Shown in pieces: positions 1 to 11,332 of a stretch of DNA of 64,000 bases (the first letter of the stretch is position 1; each line of letters starts with the position of its first letter). Location: the NCBI GenBank assembly GCA_028554755.1, contig JAPTOF010000005.1:1943501-2007500 (forward strand), given 5' to 3'. Under the pieces are notes generated by a model that worked only from the letters and a program-made list of their open reading frames with translations, ran no database searches and had not been told where the DNA came from. Source of the DNA: Cordia subcordata. Lineage: Eukaryota; Streptophyta; Magnoliopsida; Boraginales; Cordiaceae. A program made the position numbers and the translations under genes.

Positions 1-430
1 ATTTTAGTGAAAAGAAAACTATTATGCAGGTCATTTTAGTTAGCACTACTAAGATCCAACCTAGGTTAAATTTTGCAATTTTTCACTTTTTGTCTTCTTT
101 TCTTTTCATTTGTTTCATTTCTTTCCTTTCCACCCACAACAAAGTGTTGAATCTTGATCCCTTTTCCCATAAGATACACCATTGCTTATTATTTGCACAT
201 GCCAATGGAAGCTTGCTTGACAATGCTACTAATCTTGTTCTTTGTGAGTGTTTGTGGTTTGTAAGTCATAGGGTTAATAGTTGATTGAATTACCATTGAC
301 ACAGAGAGCTTTGAAGACAATGCAAGGTTGTGTCTATCCTTTCTCCACTTGTCCCCCATATACCTACTCCGTCTCTACTATCCTTACTTTCTTTGTGTGG
401 ATTATTTGCTTGTCGTGTGGTTTTATTTTA

Positions 431-473
431 TTTGCTTGAGGACAAACAAAGTTTAGGTTTCGGGGTGTAGGGG
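431..473 (+). other. Internal (central-like) polypurine tract module of Z
   Basis: Contains the inverted repeat TTGCTTG / CAAACAA around GAGGA, followed by a purine-rich run ending in GGGGTGTAGGGG. The same module precedes the true 3' tract in every copy in the window. It lies about 945 bases upstream of the LTR. Confidence 0.6.
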
Positions 474-1391
474 TTTGGTTTGTTTCATCTTGCTTTATGC
501 TTTTATTAAGGTAGCGTGCATTATGTTCTTAAAATTAGTAAATTTTTTCTAATTTTCATGCACATAGAGTTGTTTATTTATTGGTTGATCATTGTGTTGA
601 CTTTTGTGATTGACTCAATTAATTGGAGAAAAAGAGTTGCATTGTGGGGAGTGAATGGACTGGATTGAAAACTGGGTCCTAGAGGGGATGCCTTAGAAAG
701 TTGTGGGGAGTGAGTACCTTTAAGAATGTCCCTTGTAGTCATCCTGGCTTGGTAGGAGAGAGTGTTAAAAAAGGGTTCTTGATATGAGTGCTTCTTCCTT
801 GATTAGTTCTTTTTTTATGTGCCATAGCCTTTCTTTTTCTTTTCTTTTTGTTATAAGATGCAAAATGTTAAAAATCCAAAAAATAAAAATAAAAAAAGGA
901 AAAATGGTGCAAAAATATCAAAAAGTTGAAAAATCAAAAAAAAATTAAAAAAAAGAGAAAAAGCCAAAAGCATAAAAAAGTTCTGTGAATAAGTGCACAA
1001 GTGACACAATGTCAACTTTGCACAAGCTATCCTCTTTATAGATATGTGAATAAGGCTTTTATAAGTCATTGTGTATGTATATTTCCCCTCTTCCTATCTT
1101 GAGGCTTTTTGCTTGTTGGGGAGGCCATGTTAGTCGAGGGGGCACAAAAAATCAACATCTCGTGTGCCTGAGTTAGAATCCTAGACTAATGGTGGTTTGG
1201 CTAGTTAGGAATTTCCCATGAGGTACGAGGCCCTTTATGAGTGAAGGGGGGATCGAAAGAGGCTTGGAGATCTCTCCACAATAGGAATGCCCTTTTTATT
1301 CTTCTTAGGCTAACCTTGATAGCGAGTCAATTCCTTAGGCAACCCTTGATATCGATTTTAGAGATAAACTTAGGATTGGAATTGCTTGGCG

Positions 1392-1418
1392 ACAAGCAAA
1401 GAGAAGGTTTAGAAATGT
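1392..1418 (+). other. 3' polypurine tract of Z
   Basis: GACAAGCAAAGAGAAGG and a short purine-rich continuation lie directly before the LTR start at 1419. In retrotransposons this tract primes plus-strand DNA synthesis. It is more decayed than in the other copies. Confidence 0.55.
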
Positions 1419-3300
1419 TAATGTGTTGTGTTTTTGTGTGTGTTTGCATTGTTATTTGTCTATGTTCAAGAGGTGTTTTGAGCTTTAAGAGTTGCATTAG
1501 TAAAGTACTTATGCTATGAGATTAACCTAAGAGCATATAATTGTACATAGTTGAGTTAAAGGTAAATGCTAAACTAATGCATGCTTATTTCTCGTGTTTG
1601 GCCAAGTTAGGTCAAAGTTCGGGGCTTGAATCGATGGTGATTTGATGTTGGAGTCAAACTCGAGGTGTTCGGGACATGGGAGAAGCACAAAAGAAGCTTT
1701 TGGAGGCAACTGGGTGAAGAAAAGTGCAACTAGAGCGAAACGGAATCAACGCGAGCAAAATTGGCCAAGTCACTGACCTGGCTGGTCGACCCCTGCCTTA
1801 GGCTGGTCGACCGGCCTGGTTGACTGGCCAAATCAATAGCTAAAGCATTTAGGCCAATTAACCTATATGCTAGGCCGGTCAACTGACTTGGTCCACTGAC
1901 TTGTTGCGAATTCAGCTATATTTAAGCACTTTTTTAAACCTATTTCGAGTATCTTTGAACCTTTTTTCACCTTCTCCTAACACGCCCACTTCTCACGCAC
2001 TAAACGTTACATTCACCAACCTCCAAAACCCACATTAACACACATACCTACCTAGGTCTATGCCTATTTTGGAGGACTACAATAACTTTTTGTGAGGATT
2101 TCCTCAAGATTGTAAAAGAATAGGCAAGGATGGAAAGGGAGTTTCCTCAACCCTTTTCATTCTATTTTATTTGATGCTTGAGTAGATAGATTAGGGTGAC
2201 TAAACTTGTGTAATGGGTTGATTTTATACTCTTTGTTATAGGATTCTATTGGCTTATATGTATACCTACTTTGTTCTTAATGCAAATGGCTTTTTATCAA
2301 TTCATGTCTATATGTTTGCTATAATGCTTGAATAAGTAGTATGTATATAAATTGGAGAGTATTCACTATAGAACACTTCTAATCCTTTGGATATGCATGT
2401 CTCTGTGTGTTTATGGATTTCATGAAGTGGATTTGTCATATTCTTGTCTATGTGAGTGTAATCATGCCTTACAGTGAATATGAGCTGAAATCTTATCACG
2501 TGTTGATTCCCAATTGCTTTCAATGGTGCAAATCAAAGTTTTAGATGCTTGAATAGTGAATCAGTTAACATATTCACAACACTTTGCTCTAGAACAGGTA
2601 GAATGTGCTCAATAGTCAATTATCTGCTTTAATGTCCTTAAATGGGTGGAGCTTAAGTTTAGACTTGCCTAGTTCAAGATCCTTTAACTTTAAATCTAGC
2701 TAATAGGAGTCTAGGTGGGGTTTGGTTAGTTGTAGTCACCCTAGACTTTGGTTTTAAATCCAACCAATAGTTTAGGAGCTAGGGTAGGATCAAGCTTGGA
2801 CACCTAGGTAACTTTCTAGCCCCTCAGGTACATAAGGACCATGCCGTACTTCTAAGTGTGCACACTTTAGGACGGACTTGTATCGAGTCCTAGGGTGTAA
2901 TTAGGATACCAGCTTGCAACTTAGAATGAGACTGTCACTTAGATAAGCCAAATTCCTGAATCCCATAGCATAGTAGTAGAAAGTCACCTATTCACAAGTG
3001 TAAGTCACCTTATCACCTTCCCATTAGTTTAATCCCCCATAGATTAGCTTAGTTCTCACTTTTCCTTTCCTATTTTCATATATGTAGTCCTTTCATCTTC
3101 ACCTTAGCTCCTAATAATCCACAACATACAAAAAAAGCGTAGTTTAGATTTCTTTTTAGGCTTCTTCTAGAACACTCAAGTATAGAACTCCTTCCACACA
3201 TTGAGCCTTCTTGTGGTTCATCACCTACATCTGTATGCTCTATGCTACATGATCCGTACATTTACGGGACTTTAAGGGCTTACACCTCAAAGACACATCT
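1419..3300 (+). repeat. 3' LTR of Z
   Basis: About 1.88 kb. It matches the reverse complement of the A2 right LTR (47451-49304) from end to end, including the region of short hairpin motifs (about 2684-2770) and the U5-end module (about 3205-3300). The ends are decayed: TG has become TA at 1419 and the terminal CA reads CT at 3300. The TATA box is at 1916-1927. The left LTR is outside the window, so no target duplication can be tested. Confidence 0.75.
1770..1927 (+). promoter_or_regulatory. Z LTR promoter: GGTCGACC repeats and TATA box
   Basis: Degenerate copies of GGTCGACC/GGTTGACC (GGCTGGTCGACC, GGTCGACCGGCC, GGTTGACTGGCC, CCGGTCAACTG) precede CTATATTTAAGC at 1916-1927. The same order, palindrome array then TATA box, is found in most LTRs of the window. 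Confidence 0.55.
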
Positions 3301-4310
3301 CCTACCACACTAAGTCATCCATTAAGCATACTAATCAACACATATTACTTGCAAATAGGGCTCATGCCATTAGCATGGATTAAGGCTTAGATGAGACCGT
3401 TACCGATAGCATTTAAGCACAAAAAAACACATACAAGTTCACCTAGGCATTCTAACAAACACATAGACATGTTTGATTTTCAATACATAGACATATTGAA
3501 TCTTGCCATTAACCAATATAAAAAAGCATGTATTTATAGCCAAAGATATACACAAATCTTTTATCATAACCCTAATCTAATATACAACAACAAACACCCA
3601 AAGATCTAGCCTAATCTAGAAACATATTTACAAGAAATAGAAAAAGAATAAGAACTCTCTTGAATCTTGCTTCCAAATTCATACAAACCATCTAAATCAT
3701 TGTTAGATGCTTCAATCCTAGCTTGGTATGGGGTTTAGGTGGTGGTTTTAGGTGTTAATTGAAGTGAGAAAAGGGTTAGGGTTAATAGGGGTGAGAGATT
3801 ATTAGGTTCCTCCCTTAAAAATGGCCTAAAACGAGCTATTTATAGCTATTTTAGCATATAACCAGTTGACCTAGCTAGGGGCCTGACCTAGAAAAGATAG
3901 AGTCCAGCATAGAAAGGGGACTTTAGCCATGGGCCTAGCCTTGATAGCTAAAATGCTCAAAACTTGCTCGTTTTGGCTCTACTTTGCGCATAGTTTTCTC
4001 TCTGGCTCATATCACTTTTGGGGGCCTCAAAAGCCATATTTCTTCATATTTTCATTCCTATAAACATTTCCAAAATTTGTCCATGCTCTCTACATCTTCA
4101 ATTGAGTTCAATTTCTTCTTCTGAAACATATATCCCCGCTCATGCTCGGTTGCTTTGTTTTTCGTCTAAAAGCTTCCAAATGGACTTTTCTTCATTTTTT
4201 CTCTTCCAAATCAACCCTATCTTGGCTTCTTGATTAAAGAATCAACATTTTAAGATCAAGTCCTTCTCATGAAATGCGTCTAAAACACGAAATAAGGCAC
4301 TCAGTGTAGC
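3301..4310 (-). repeat. Y: truncated LTR fragment of a B/C-like element
   Basis: The segment resembles the middle and U3 part of the B and C LTRs in the same orientation: the CACATAGACATGTTTGATTT block (compare 10455-10500), the GGTGTGGGGTTTAG-like block, a decayed GGTCGACC region (3860-3910) and a C-like U3 with TTTGTCCATG. It starts abruptly at the end of Z and stops where A2 begins, without terminal TG or CA. It may be what remains of the 3' LTR of F, the element that hosts A2 and A3; this is inference. Confidence 0.6.
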
Positions 4311-5201
4311 TTTAAAAGAACTACACCATGAATTTTAGAGAGTAAATTTGAGAACTAAGCTAATCTAGAGGGATTAAACCTATAGGAATGTGATAGGGTG
4401 ACCTGAACTTGCGAATGGGTGAATTTCTACCTCTTTGGTATAGAATTTGAGGATTGACTTACTAAATAAAGCTCTATACTAAGCAACTAGTTAGTATCCT
4501 AATTACACCCTAGGACTCGATACAAGTCCATCCTTAAGCGTGCACACTTAGGGCTACAGTGTGGTCCTTATATACCTAAGGCCATAAGAGGGACTAGGGG
4601 GTTACTTAGGTGTCCTAGAACGATGCTACCCTAGTTTTTAAACCATTAGCGGGATTTAAAGCTAAAACCTAGGTTTCCTAGGGTTGACTGAGCCGATCTA
4701 GACTCATATTAGCTAGATTTAAAGTTAAAGAAAACTCAATCTAGACTAGTCCAAACTTATGCACCGTCATTCCAAGGACAGTAAAGTAGATTGGTATGTA
4801 ATAGGTGTAGTCTTACATATTCTAAGATAAGGTGTTGTGAATATGGTGTCCTATCCATGATAGAAACACAAGCCAGTTTGATTTTCACCTTTCGAAACAT
4901 TTAAGCTTCAACATGTTGCAATATTTGAGCATATATTCACTATAAGGCATGTTAACATTCATATAGACATGAATCTTAAAAACCCATTTCATATTATCCT
5001 TAAACATGCACATAGACATGCATAGACAAAAGATTAAAAGTGTTCTATGGCAAATACAACTCAAATTATATACATACCACTTATTTAGGCATTAAATCAA
5101 ACACATGGACATGAATTCAAATAAAGCCATTCATATTAAGAACAAAGCATGCATATATATAAGCCAATCAAATCCCATAACAAAGAATATAAAAACCATC
5201 C
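4311..5201 (-). repeat. A2 left (3') LTR, U5-side part
   Basis: Aligns with 47662-48545 of the right LTR from AAAGAACTACAC onward and includes the GGATTTAAAGC hairpin region (4640-4760). It is truncated on its left side against fragment Y. At 5201 it is cut by A1; the LTR resumes at 21898 after the duplicated target CATCC. Confidence 0.85.
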
Positions 5202-7049
5202 TGATCGTCATCTTGAGTGCAAGCTCTAAAGACCCACAAGAGCACGGATCAGCGTAGTAAAGTGTATGCAAGTGCGGGGTCAATTCCACAGGGAGGCTAT
5301 GTTGTGAGATAGATTTTATGTGTGTGTTCTATAGTATGCCTAAAAAGAAACCTAAGCTATCTTTTTTGTTTTTTGGGATTTTTGATGGTTGTGACCTCTA
5401 GCTAAAACAAATTAAACGAAACTATGGGAATGAAAAGTGGGGGACAAGCTAATTTAAAGGAACTAACAAATGGAAAGGTGTTAAGGTAACTTCAACTTAT
5501 GAATGGGCAATTCTATACTCAAATGCTATGGGATTAAAGAATGATGGCTCACTTTAATAATTGCTCTAAACTAGGTTGCCAAATCAGTGTCTTAATTTCC
5601 CCACAGGACTCGATGCAGCTCCATCCCTAAGGGCGCCTCTTAGAGCTACGACATGGTCTTTATGACTTAGGGCCTTAAAAGTGACCAGCTAGCTTCCTAG
5701 GTGACTTAGAATGAACCTACCCTAGTATCTAAATCATTGGCTGGATTTAAAGCAAAGACCTATTGGCTGGATTTAAAGCCAAAGGAGACTCGACCTAGGC
5801 TAGCCCTAAATTACTTACCGTCATTCTAAGGTCACTATAGCAAGATTTGACTTGCTAGCACATTCATACATGTTCTTGGTCAAGGTGTTCATGAATAAAA
5901 TGATCTATTCAACTACCAAACATTGTCATGCTCGGATTACACCATTAGAAGCAATTAACAACCAACATATATGCGTTATTGAAGTTATATTCACTACTAG
6001 ACGTGAAAATATATACATAGACATGAATATAAGTAATACCCACTTCATAGCATCCACATATAAACACATAGACATATAACATGGATTAGATGTGTTTAGT
6101 AATAAATAGACTTCAATTTATACACATGCTACTCATTTAGGCATGTAATCAAACACTTAGACATGAATGAGAAAATAACCATTTGAATAAGAAAATCAAA
6201 CATGTATCTATTCAAACATTTAATCCCATATTATAAGGGTATATTTCTAACCCATTACATAAGTTAAATCACCTTACACAAGTCTACTCAATCATAATAA
6301 GAGATAGAATGAAAGAGAGTTTATGAAGCTTTCCTTTCATCATGGCTAATCTTGTACAAAGCTCTTGAGAAAAATTGAATCCAAATGTTTGAAATACTCT
6401 AAATTCTCTTACTTCAAGGTGATGAAATATGTGAGAGAGTGTGTGTGATGTGGGTGAAGACTAGGGTTAAGAGTATGTGTGTGTGTGTGATGGGAGTGTT
6501 AAGATCTTATCTAGAATTGTGAAAAAAGATCCCCTTTTTTTAAGTCTGAAAATCGGGCTTTTATATCAGTTTTTTACGCACTACCGGTCGACCGGCTTCT
6601 TTTCTTAGCTTGACCTGCTTTTTGGTGATACTCTCTTGACTGGCCGGTCGATTGGCTCTAGAGGGGTGGTCATCTGGTTATTTGTAACAACTCTCTGAGT
6701 GGCCGGTCGACATAGCCGGCAGACCAGCACCTTCTTCTTAGGTTGTCCGGCTAACTTCCTTCCTCCATTCACTGTCTTTCCGACCTCCGATCTTCTCTTT
6801 TTGACCCGTACATCTCCCATCTTCATCACCCATCATTGTTCAATCTTGATCTTAACCCAAAGTTCACCTAAATCATTGAAAGCAAGCAATTAGTGTAGCA
6901 ATTTGTCTCTTAAACTCAATATGTACAATTTTTTACGCTTAAGCCTATTCTTATCAAAAGCATTACACTAATGCATCTTTTTGAGCACTTAATACCTCTT
7001 AAAAATAGGCAAATAACAATGCAAACACACACACAAACACAACAAATCA
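5202..7049 (-). repeat. A1 left (3') LTR
   Basis: 1848 bp, TGATCG...AAATCA. From U5 to U3 on the plus strand: the U5-end module (5213-5305, including GTAGTAAAGTG and GGGGTCAATTCC), hairpins at 5737-5755 and 5763-5782, a long A/T-rich part, TATA box (6557-6568) and the palindrome array (6585-6740). It pairs with 20132-21892, which has lost about 20 bases of the U5-end module and has other small indels. Confidence 0.9.
6557..6740 (-). promoter_or_regulatory. A1 left LTR promoter: TATA box and CCGGTCGACCGG array
   Basis: On the minus strand several CCGGTCGACCGG-like units (6587-6600, 6641-6652, 6700-6727) precede TGATATAAAAGC (TATA box, 6557-6568). The order and spacing match the other LTRs. 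Confidence 0.6.
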
Positions 7050-7092
7050 ACACCCCCAAACCTTCTTCTTGCTTGTCCCCAAGCAAGCCCAA
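7050..7092 (-). other. A1 3' polypurine tract with hairpin
   Basis: The reverse strand reads as a G/A run directly 5' of the LTR (ACACCCCCAAACC on the plus strand). It is preceded on the minus strand by the inverted repeat CTTGCTTG / CAAGCAAG. Confidence 0.75.
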
Positions 7093-7522
7093 TCTTAAGT
7101 TTATTTCTAAAGCCGATGCCAAGGGTTACCTAAGGGATTGACTTTTTACCAAAGTTATTTTAAGAAGTGTAAAGGGGGCATTCCTATTGTGGAAAGATAC
7201 CTAAGCCTCTTTGGATCTTCCCTCTACTCATAAGGGGTTTCGTTCCTTATAGGAATTTCCCAAGTAGCCAAACCACCACGAGCCTAGGATTCTAACTCAC
7301 ACACTTGGGATGTTGATATTTCGCGCCGTCTCAACTATCATGGTCTACCCAACATGCACAAAGCCTCAAAGACAAGAATAGAGAATATACATGCACAATG
7401 GCTTATAAAAAGCCCTATTCACATATCTACAAAGATGATAGCATGTGCTATGTTGACATTGTGTCACTAATGCACTTATTCACAAAACTTTTTGGTGTCC
7501 TTGGCTTTTTCTCTTTTTCACT

Positions 7523-7553
7523 TTATATATATATATATATATATTTATATCTA

Positions 7554-7584
<31 letters not shown>

Positions 7585-7585
7585 T
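7523..7585. repeat. TA microsatellite and T run
   Basis: Interrupted (TA)n from 7523 to about 7575, followed by a T run. It lies in the low-complexity part of the 3' non-coding block of A1; the other copies have only T or A runs there. Confidence 0.9.
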
Positions 7586-8025
7586 GCACCTTTGTGCCTT
7601 TTTCAATTTAATTTAATTTTTTTTGCATTTTTCATGCTTTGTATTGTATTCACACAAAAAGAAAAGAAAAAGAAAGGCTTGAGTACATAAAAAAGAACCA
7701 CTCAAGGAAGGGGCACTCATAGCAACAACCCTTTTCAACACTCTTCCCTACCCAGCTATGGGGTGGCAATAAGGGCCATCCTTAAAGGTCCTCACTCCCT
7801 ACAACTTTCAAGGGCAATCCCTCTAAAACTTAGCTTTCAAACCACTCTATTCATTTCCCCACAATGCATCTCATATTCACCAATCAATAGAGTCAATCAC
7901 AATAGCCAACACAATGATCAACAAAGAAATAAATGACTCTATATGCATCAAAATTGAAAAAATTTCACCGTATTTAAGCACATAATGCAGTCTACCCTAA
8001 GCAAGATATATAACAACAAAACCAA

Positions 8026-8069
8026 CTCCCGTACCCCCAAACCTAAACTTTGCTTTTCCGTAAGCAAAA
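8026..8069 (-). other. A1 internal polypurine tract module
   Basis: Plus-strand CCCCCAAACCTAAACTTTGC followed by a decayed form of the inverted repeat seen at the 3' tract. It lies about 980 bases inside the 3' LTR. Confidence 0.6.
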
Positions 8070-8469
8070 AGATCAAAACACATAAACAAGCAAATAGGCA
8101 TTACAGAGCAAGTAAGGGTGGTGAGGATGAGGTAAAAACATCGGGGACAAGTGGAGAAATGGTAGATACAACCTTGCATTTTCTTCAAAGCTTTCCATGC
8201 CAATGATAAATCACCGTACTACTAATCCTGTGACTTACAACTCAGAAACACTCACAAAGAAAACAAGATTAGTAGTATTGCCTATGCATGCTTGCATTGG
8301 CATGTGCAATTATAGGCAATGGTGTGTCTTATGGGACAAAGGATCGAGATTCAACACTTTGATGTGGGTGAAACAAAAAGAAAGAAAATAAAAAACAAAG
8401 GAAAGTGAAACAAATGCAAAATTGCAAAATTGAGCCTAAGTTGCCTCCTAGTAGCGCTAACCACCATGC

Positions 8470-9696
8470 CGCCAGCTGGGCAAACACCGCCATGATTGGA
8501 TCATATGCGTGCTTCAGACGTTGCCCATTCACTGTCAACTCTCGGCTATCCTTCAAGTCTTTGATCTTGACTGTTCCGAAAGGGTAGGCAACCAACACCT
8601 CATATGGACCATCCTATCTTGAGCTTACTTGGAGAGAGTTTCAATCGTGAATTAAATAACCAAACTTTATCGGAGGGAGAGAATGATTTCTTAATAATGT
8701 GTTTATCATGAATTCTCTTCATCCTATCCTTTTAAAGTTTGGAGTTCTCATATGCCCCAAATCTAAGCTCTGCCAATTCCATTAGGTCTAGCTTCCTTTT
8801 CTCACCTGCTCTTGCCAAATCAAAATTTAAGGCTTTGATCTCCCAATAAACTCTATGCTCAAGTTCTACCGGCAAGTGACAAGTTTTCCCATAAATCAAT
8901 CTATATGGTGACATACCAATAGGAGTCTTAAAGGCAGTACAGTAAGCCCACAAAGCATCTTTTAGCCTAATAAACCAATCTCTCCTATCGGACCTAACCG
9001 TTTTCTCTAAAATGCGCTTGATCTCCCTATTAGACACCTCTACTTGTCCACTAGTTTGCGGGTGATAAGGAGCAGCTACCTTATGGGTGATCGAATATCT
9101 TCTCAACAAGGCCTCTAAAGTCCTATAGTGAAAATGCAAACCCCTATCACTAATCAAGACCCTAGGGACTCCAAATCTAGGGAAAATGTTCTCCTTGATG
9201 AATTTAACCACTACCCTATGGTCATTAGTGCGTGTGGGAATTGCCTCAACCCATTTGAACACATAATCAATGGCTACAAAAATGTATTGGTACCCAAAGA
9301 AAGATGGAAATAGACCAATGGAATATATACCCCAAACATTAAATAACTCATATGGAAGAATAGGGGATAAAGGTATCATGTTTCTTCAAGAGACGGACTC
9401 AGATTGTTGACATCTAAAACACTTTTTACAATATTCTTGGGTATCCCTAAAGAGAGTGGGCCAAAATAATCCACATTGCAAGACCTTCGCAGTGGTCTTT
9501 GTCCCACTAAAATGACCCCCACGCCTCTCATCATGACACATGCTCAAAATGCTCTCAAACTCGTCCTCAGGCATACACTAGCGAATCATTTGATCCCCAC
9601 ACATTTTAAAAAGATAGGGATCCTCCTAAAAGAAACACATAACTTGTGCTAGAAACCTATCTTTTTCTCAATTCTTCCAATGGGAAGGAAAACGCT
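8470..9696 (-). pseudogene. A1 integrase remnant
   Basis: Integrase inserts the cDNA copy into chromosomes. The N-terminal zinc domain is visible at 9574-9400 (CHDERRGGHF ... CKKCFRC, the HHCC pattern). The core follows at 9379-8732 with ISDRG and [16 protein letters not shown], then the Athila-type [18 protein letters not shown] segment and, after a TAA and a frame change, the C-terminal AYPFGTVKIKDLKD. The first catalytic Asp is lost (GIDF in A3 reads GIYS here). A stop at 9386 separates the zinc domain from the core. B1 separates this part from RNase H. A non-functional relic. Confidence 0.9.
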
Positions 9697-11293
9697 TGAT
9701 ATCGCTATTTGAGCACAAGCCTAAATAGCCCGCAAGTACACGGGACGTGTGTAGTACAGTGTGTGCAAGTGCGGGGTCGAATCCACAGGGAGGCTACCTT
9801 AGTTTAGTCTCTATGTGCTCGGGTGCCTTAAACTAGCTATGTGCGTGTGTGTACTTACTTTGGGATGGAAGGGAGCTTGGAAAAAGGAAAATAAAAACTA
9901 ATCTATAGAGGAACTTAAAGAAGCCAAACTATAGAAGGAAACACTAATAAAGGAGAAGGAGACCTAGGGCGATTGCATTGCAACAAGACTTGGGCTATGA
10001 TAACAGATGATGTCTATCCAAGGCTCGGGACTTCTATTGCCGTTGTGTTGATCGGGGGCTCTCTTAACCAATACTAGTGGTTCAACCCGTTAGCTGGATT
10101 TAAAGCTAAGGGCCAATCCCTCTTACCCTACGCAATCTGTGCTTAGAACTTATCCTCTTAGCTGGATTTAAAGCCAAGGACTAGCACCTAAACACTACGC
10201 GACATTAAGGCTCGATTAACCAACGCTAAAGCGGGTGAGGGATACTCTAGTCTAAGTTAACTTATCCACTTGGCTGGATTTAAAGCCAAGGACTAGCACC
10301 TAAACTCGACTAAGCATAGCATGTAACCTATTAGCTAGATTTAAAGCTAAAGCCTACTCTACTAAGCAAAGCCACAAAATTAAGCATAATCACATCACCC
10401 ATATAAGTAGATAAGAGCATTTGAAGCACAAATAACACTTGCATATTCACTTTGGCATTTTAACAAACACATGGACATGTTTGATTTCCAATACATAGAC
10501 ATATTGAATCATGCTATAAGTTTATGTAAATAAACATGTATTAAGAGCCAAAGATCTACACAAATCCATTATTCAAAGCCCTAATCTAATATACAACAAC
10601 AATCAACCCTAAATCTAGCCTAATTTAGCAACATATTTACAAGAAATAGAGAAAGAACAAGAAGAACTTCCCTAAATTCTTGCTTCCAAATCTGTACAAA
10701 TCCTTCAAATCTTTGTTTAATGCTTCAATCCTAGCTTGGTGTGGGGTTTAGATGGTGGTTTAGGGTGTTTTGTAAAGTGGGTAAAGGGTTAGGGTTTATT
10801 AGGATTTTAGACATAAAAGTTCCTCCCCTGGAAAAGAGCTGAAACGAGCAATTTATAAATAGCTTCAGCGCACAGCCGGTCGACCGGCTCCTCTTTCTTA
10901 CTCGACCGGCATAAATCATTATGCTCTCTGGGATCCTTGAGGAACTCGACCGGCTTAAATTCTTTATTCTCTGGAGCGGCCGGTCAACCATCTAGGTCGA
11001 CTGGCTCGTCTTCTAAGTTGGCCGGCTGGATCAGAATAATCTCTTCTTTATTCCTTTTCTTTCGGTCTTCATCTGTTAGCTCATTTCTTCCTTGCATAAG
11101 CTTGAACCCTTCCAAAACACTTCTAAAACATGGAATATAACACTTAGTATAGTATTTATGCACCTAAATACATTATTTACAAATATTAACAAATATGCAT
11201 AAACTTTATATTAAGTGCACTCAATTATACTCTAAACACCCTCAAATATGCATGCAAAAACTAGATGCAAACATGCACAAATGACACACATCA
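9697..11293 (-). repeat. B1 left (3') LTR
   Basis: 1597 bp. It contains the U5-end module (9709-9803, GTGTAGTACAGTG and GGGGTCGAATCC), four hairpins of the type TTAGCT or TTGGCT around GGATTTAA (10090-10109, 10159-10178, 10270-10289, 10331-10350), a TATA box (10851-10860) and the palindrome array (10873-11030). It is 41 bp shorter than the right LTR, mostly because of indels in the palindrome array. Confidence 0.92.
10851..11030 (-). promoter_or_regulatory. B1 left LTR promoter: TATA box and palindrome array
   Basis: On the minus strand CCGGTCGACC-type units (10873-10888, 10905-10913, 10945-10955, 10976-11006) precede ATTTATAAAT (10851-10860). Units differ mainly at the central CpG. Confidence 0.6.
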
Positions 11294-11332
11294 ACACCCC
11301 CAACCCTTCCCCTTGCTTGTCCTCAAGTAAGC
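11294..11332 (-). other. B1 3' polypurine tract with hairpin
   Basis: The minus strand reads a clean G/A run with GGGGAAGGGTTGGGGG next to the LTR. The inverted repeat TTGCTTG / CAAGTAA lies just 5' of it. Confidence 0.8.

Larger units (their letters stand above)
1..3300 (+). mobile_element. Element Z: 3' end of a plus-strand Athila-like LTR retrotransposon
   Basis: Only the 3' part is in the window; gag-pol would lie to the left. Bases 1-1418 are internal 3' non-coding sequence and read as the reverse complement of the matching block in the minus-strand copies (for example 7050-8450): a post-pol segment around 30-150, an internal purine-tract module (431-473), an A-rich run (about 840-970) and a final purine tract before the LTR. 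The LTR follows at 1419-3300. The short open frames here are not conserved between copies and look non-coding. Assignment to the Athila-like group rests on LTR similarity to A2. Confidence 0.8.
7093..8460 (-). other. A1 3' non-coding block
   Basis: No conserved reading frame. It holds a purine/pyrimidine-skewed low-complexity stretch (7495-7640), a TA microsatellite (7523-7585) and a second polypurine-like module (8026-8069). Toward integrase it carries the segment with TAGTAGCGCTAA (about 8447) that also follows the last frame in the B and C elements. The block is shared by every element here. Confidence 0.75.

Noticed and set aside
24..284. Plus-strand frame of 86 codons at the window start
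   Set aside because: Matches the reverse complement of non-coding post-pol sequence of the A elements, and the frame is not kept.
7398..7616. Plus-strand frame with Tyr-Ile repeats
   Set aside because: Translation of a TA microsatellite and T run; absent in the matching block of other copies.
10090..10350. Regularly spaced short repeats that could suggest a CRISPR array
   Set aside because: Units are hairpins separated by unequal, LTR-conserved sequence in a plant-type genome; no cas genes and no spacer-like variation.
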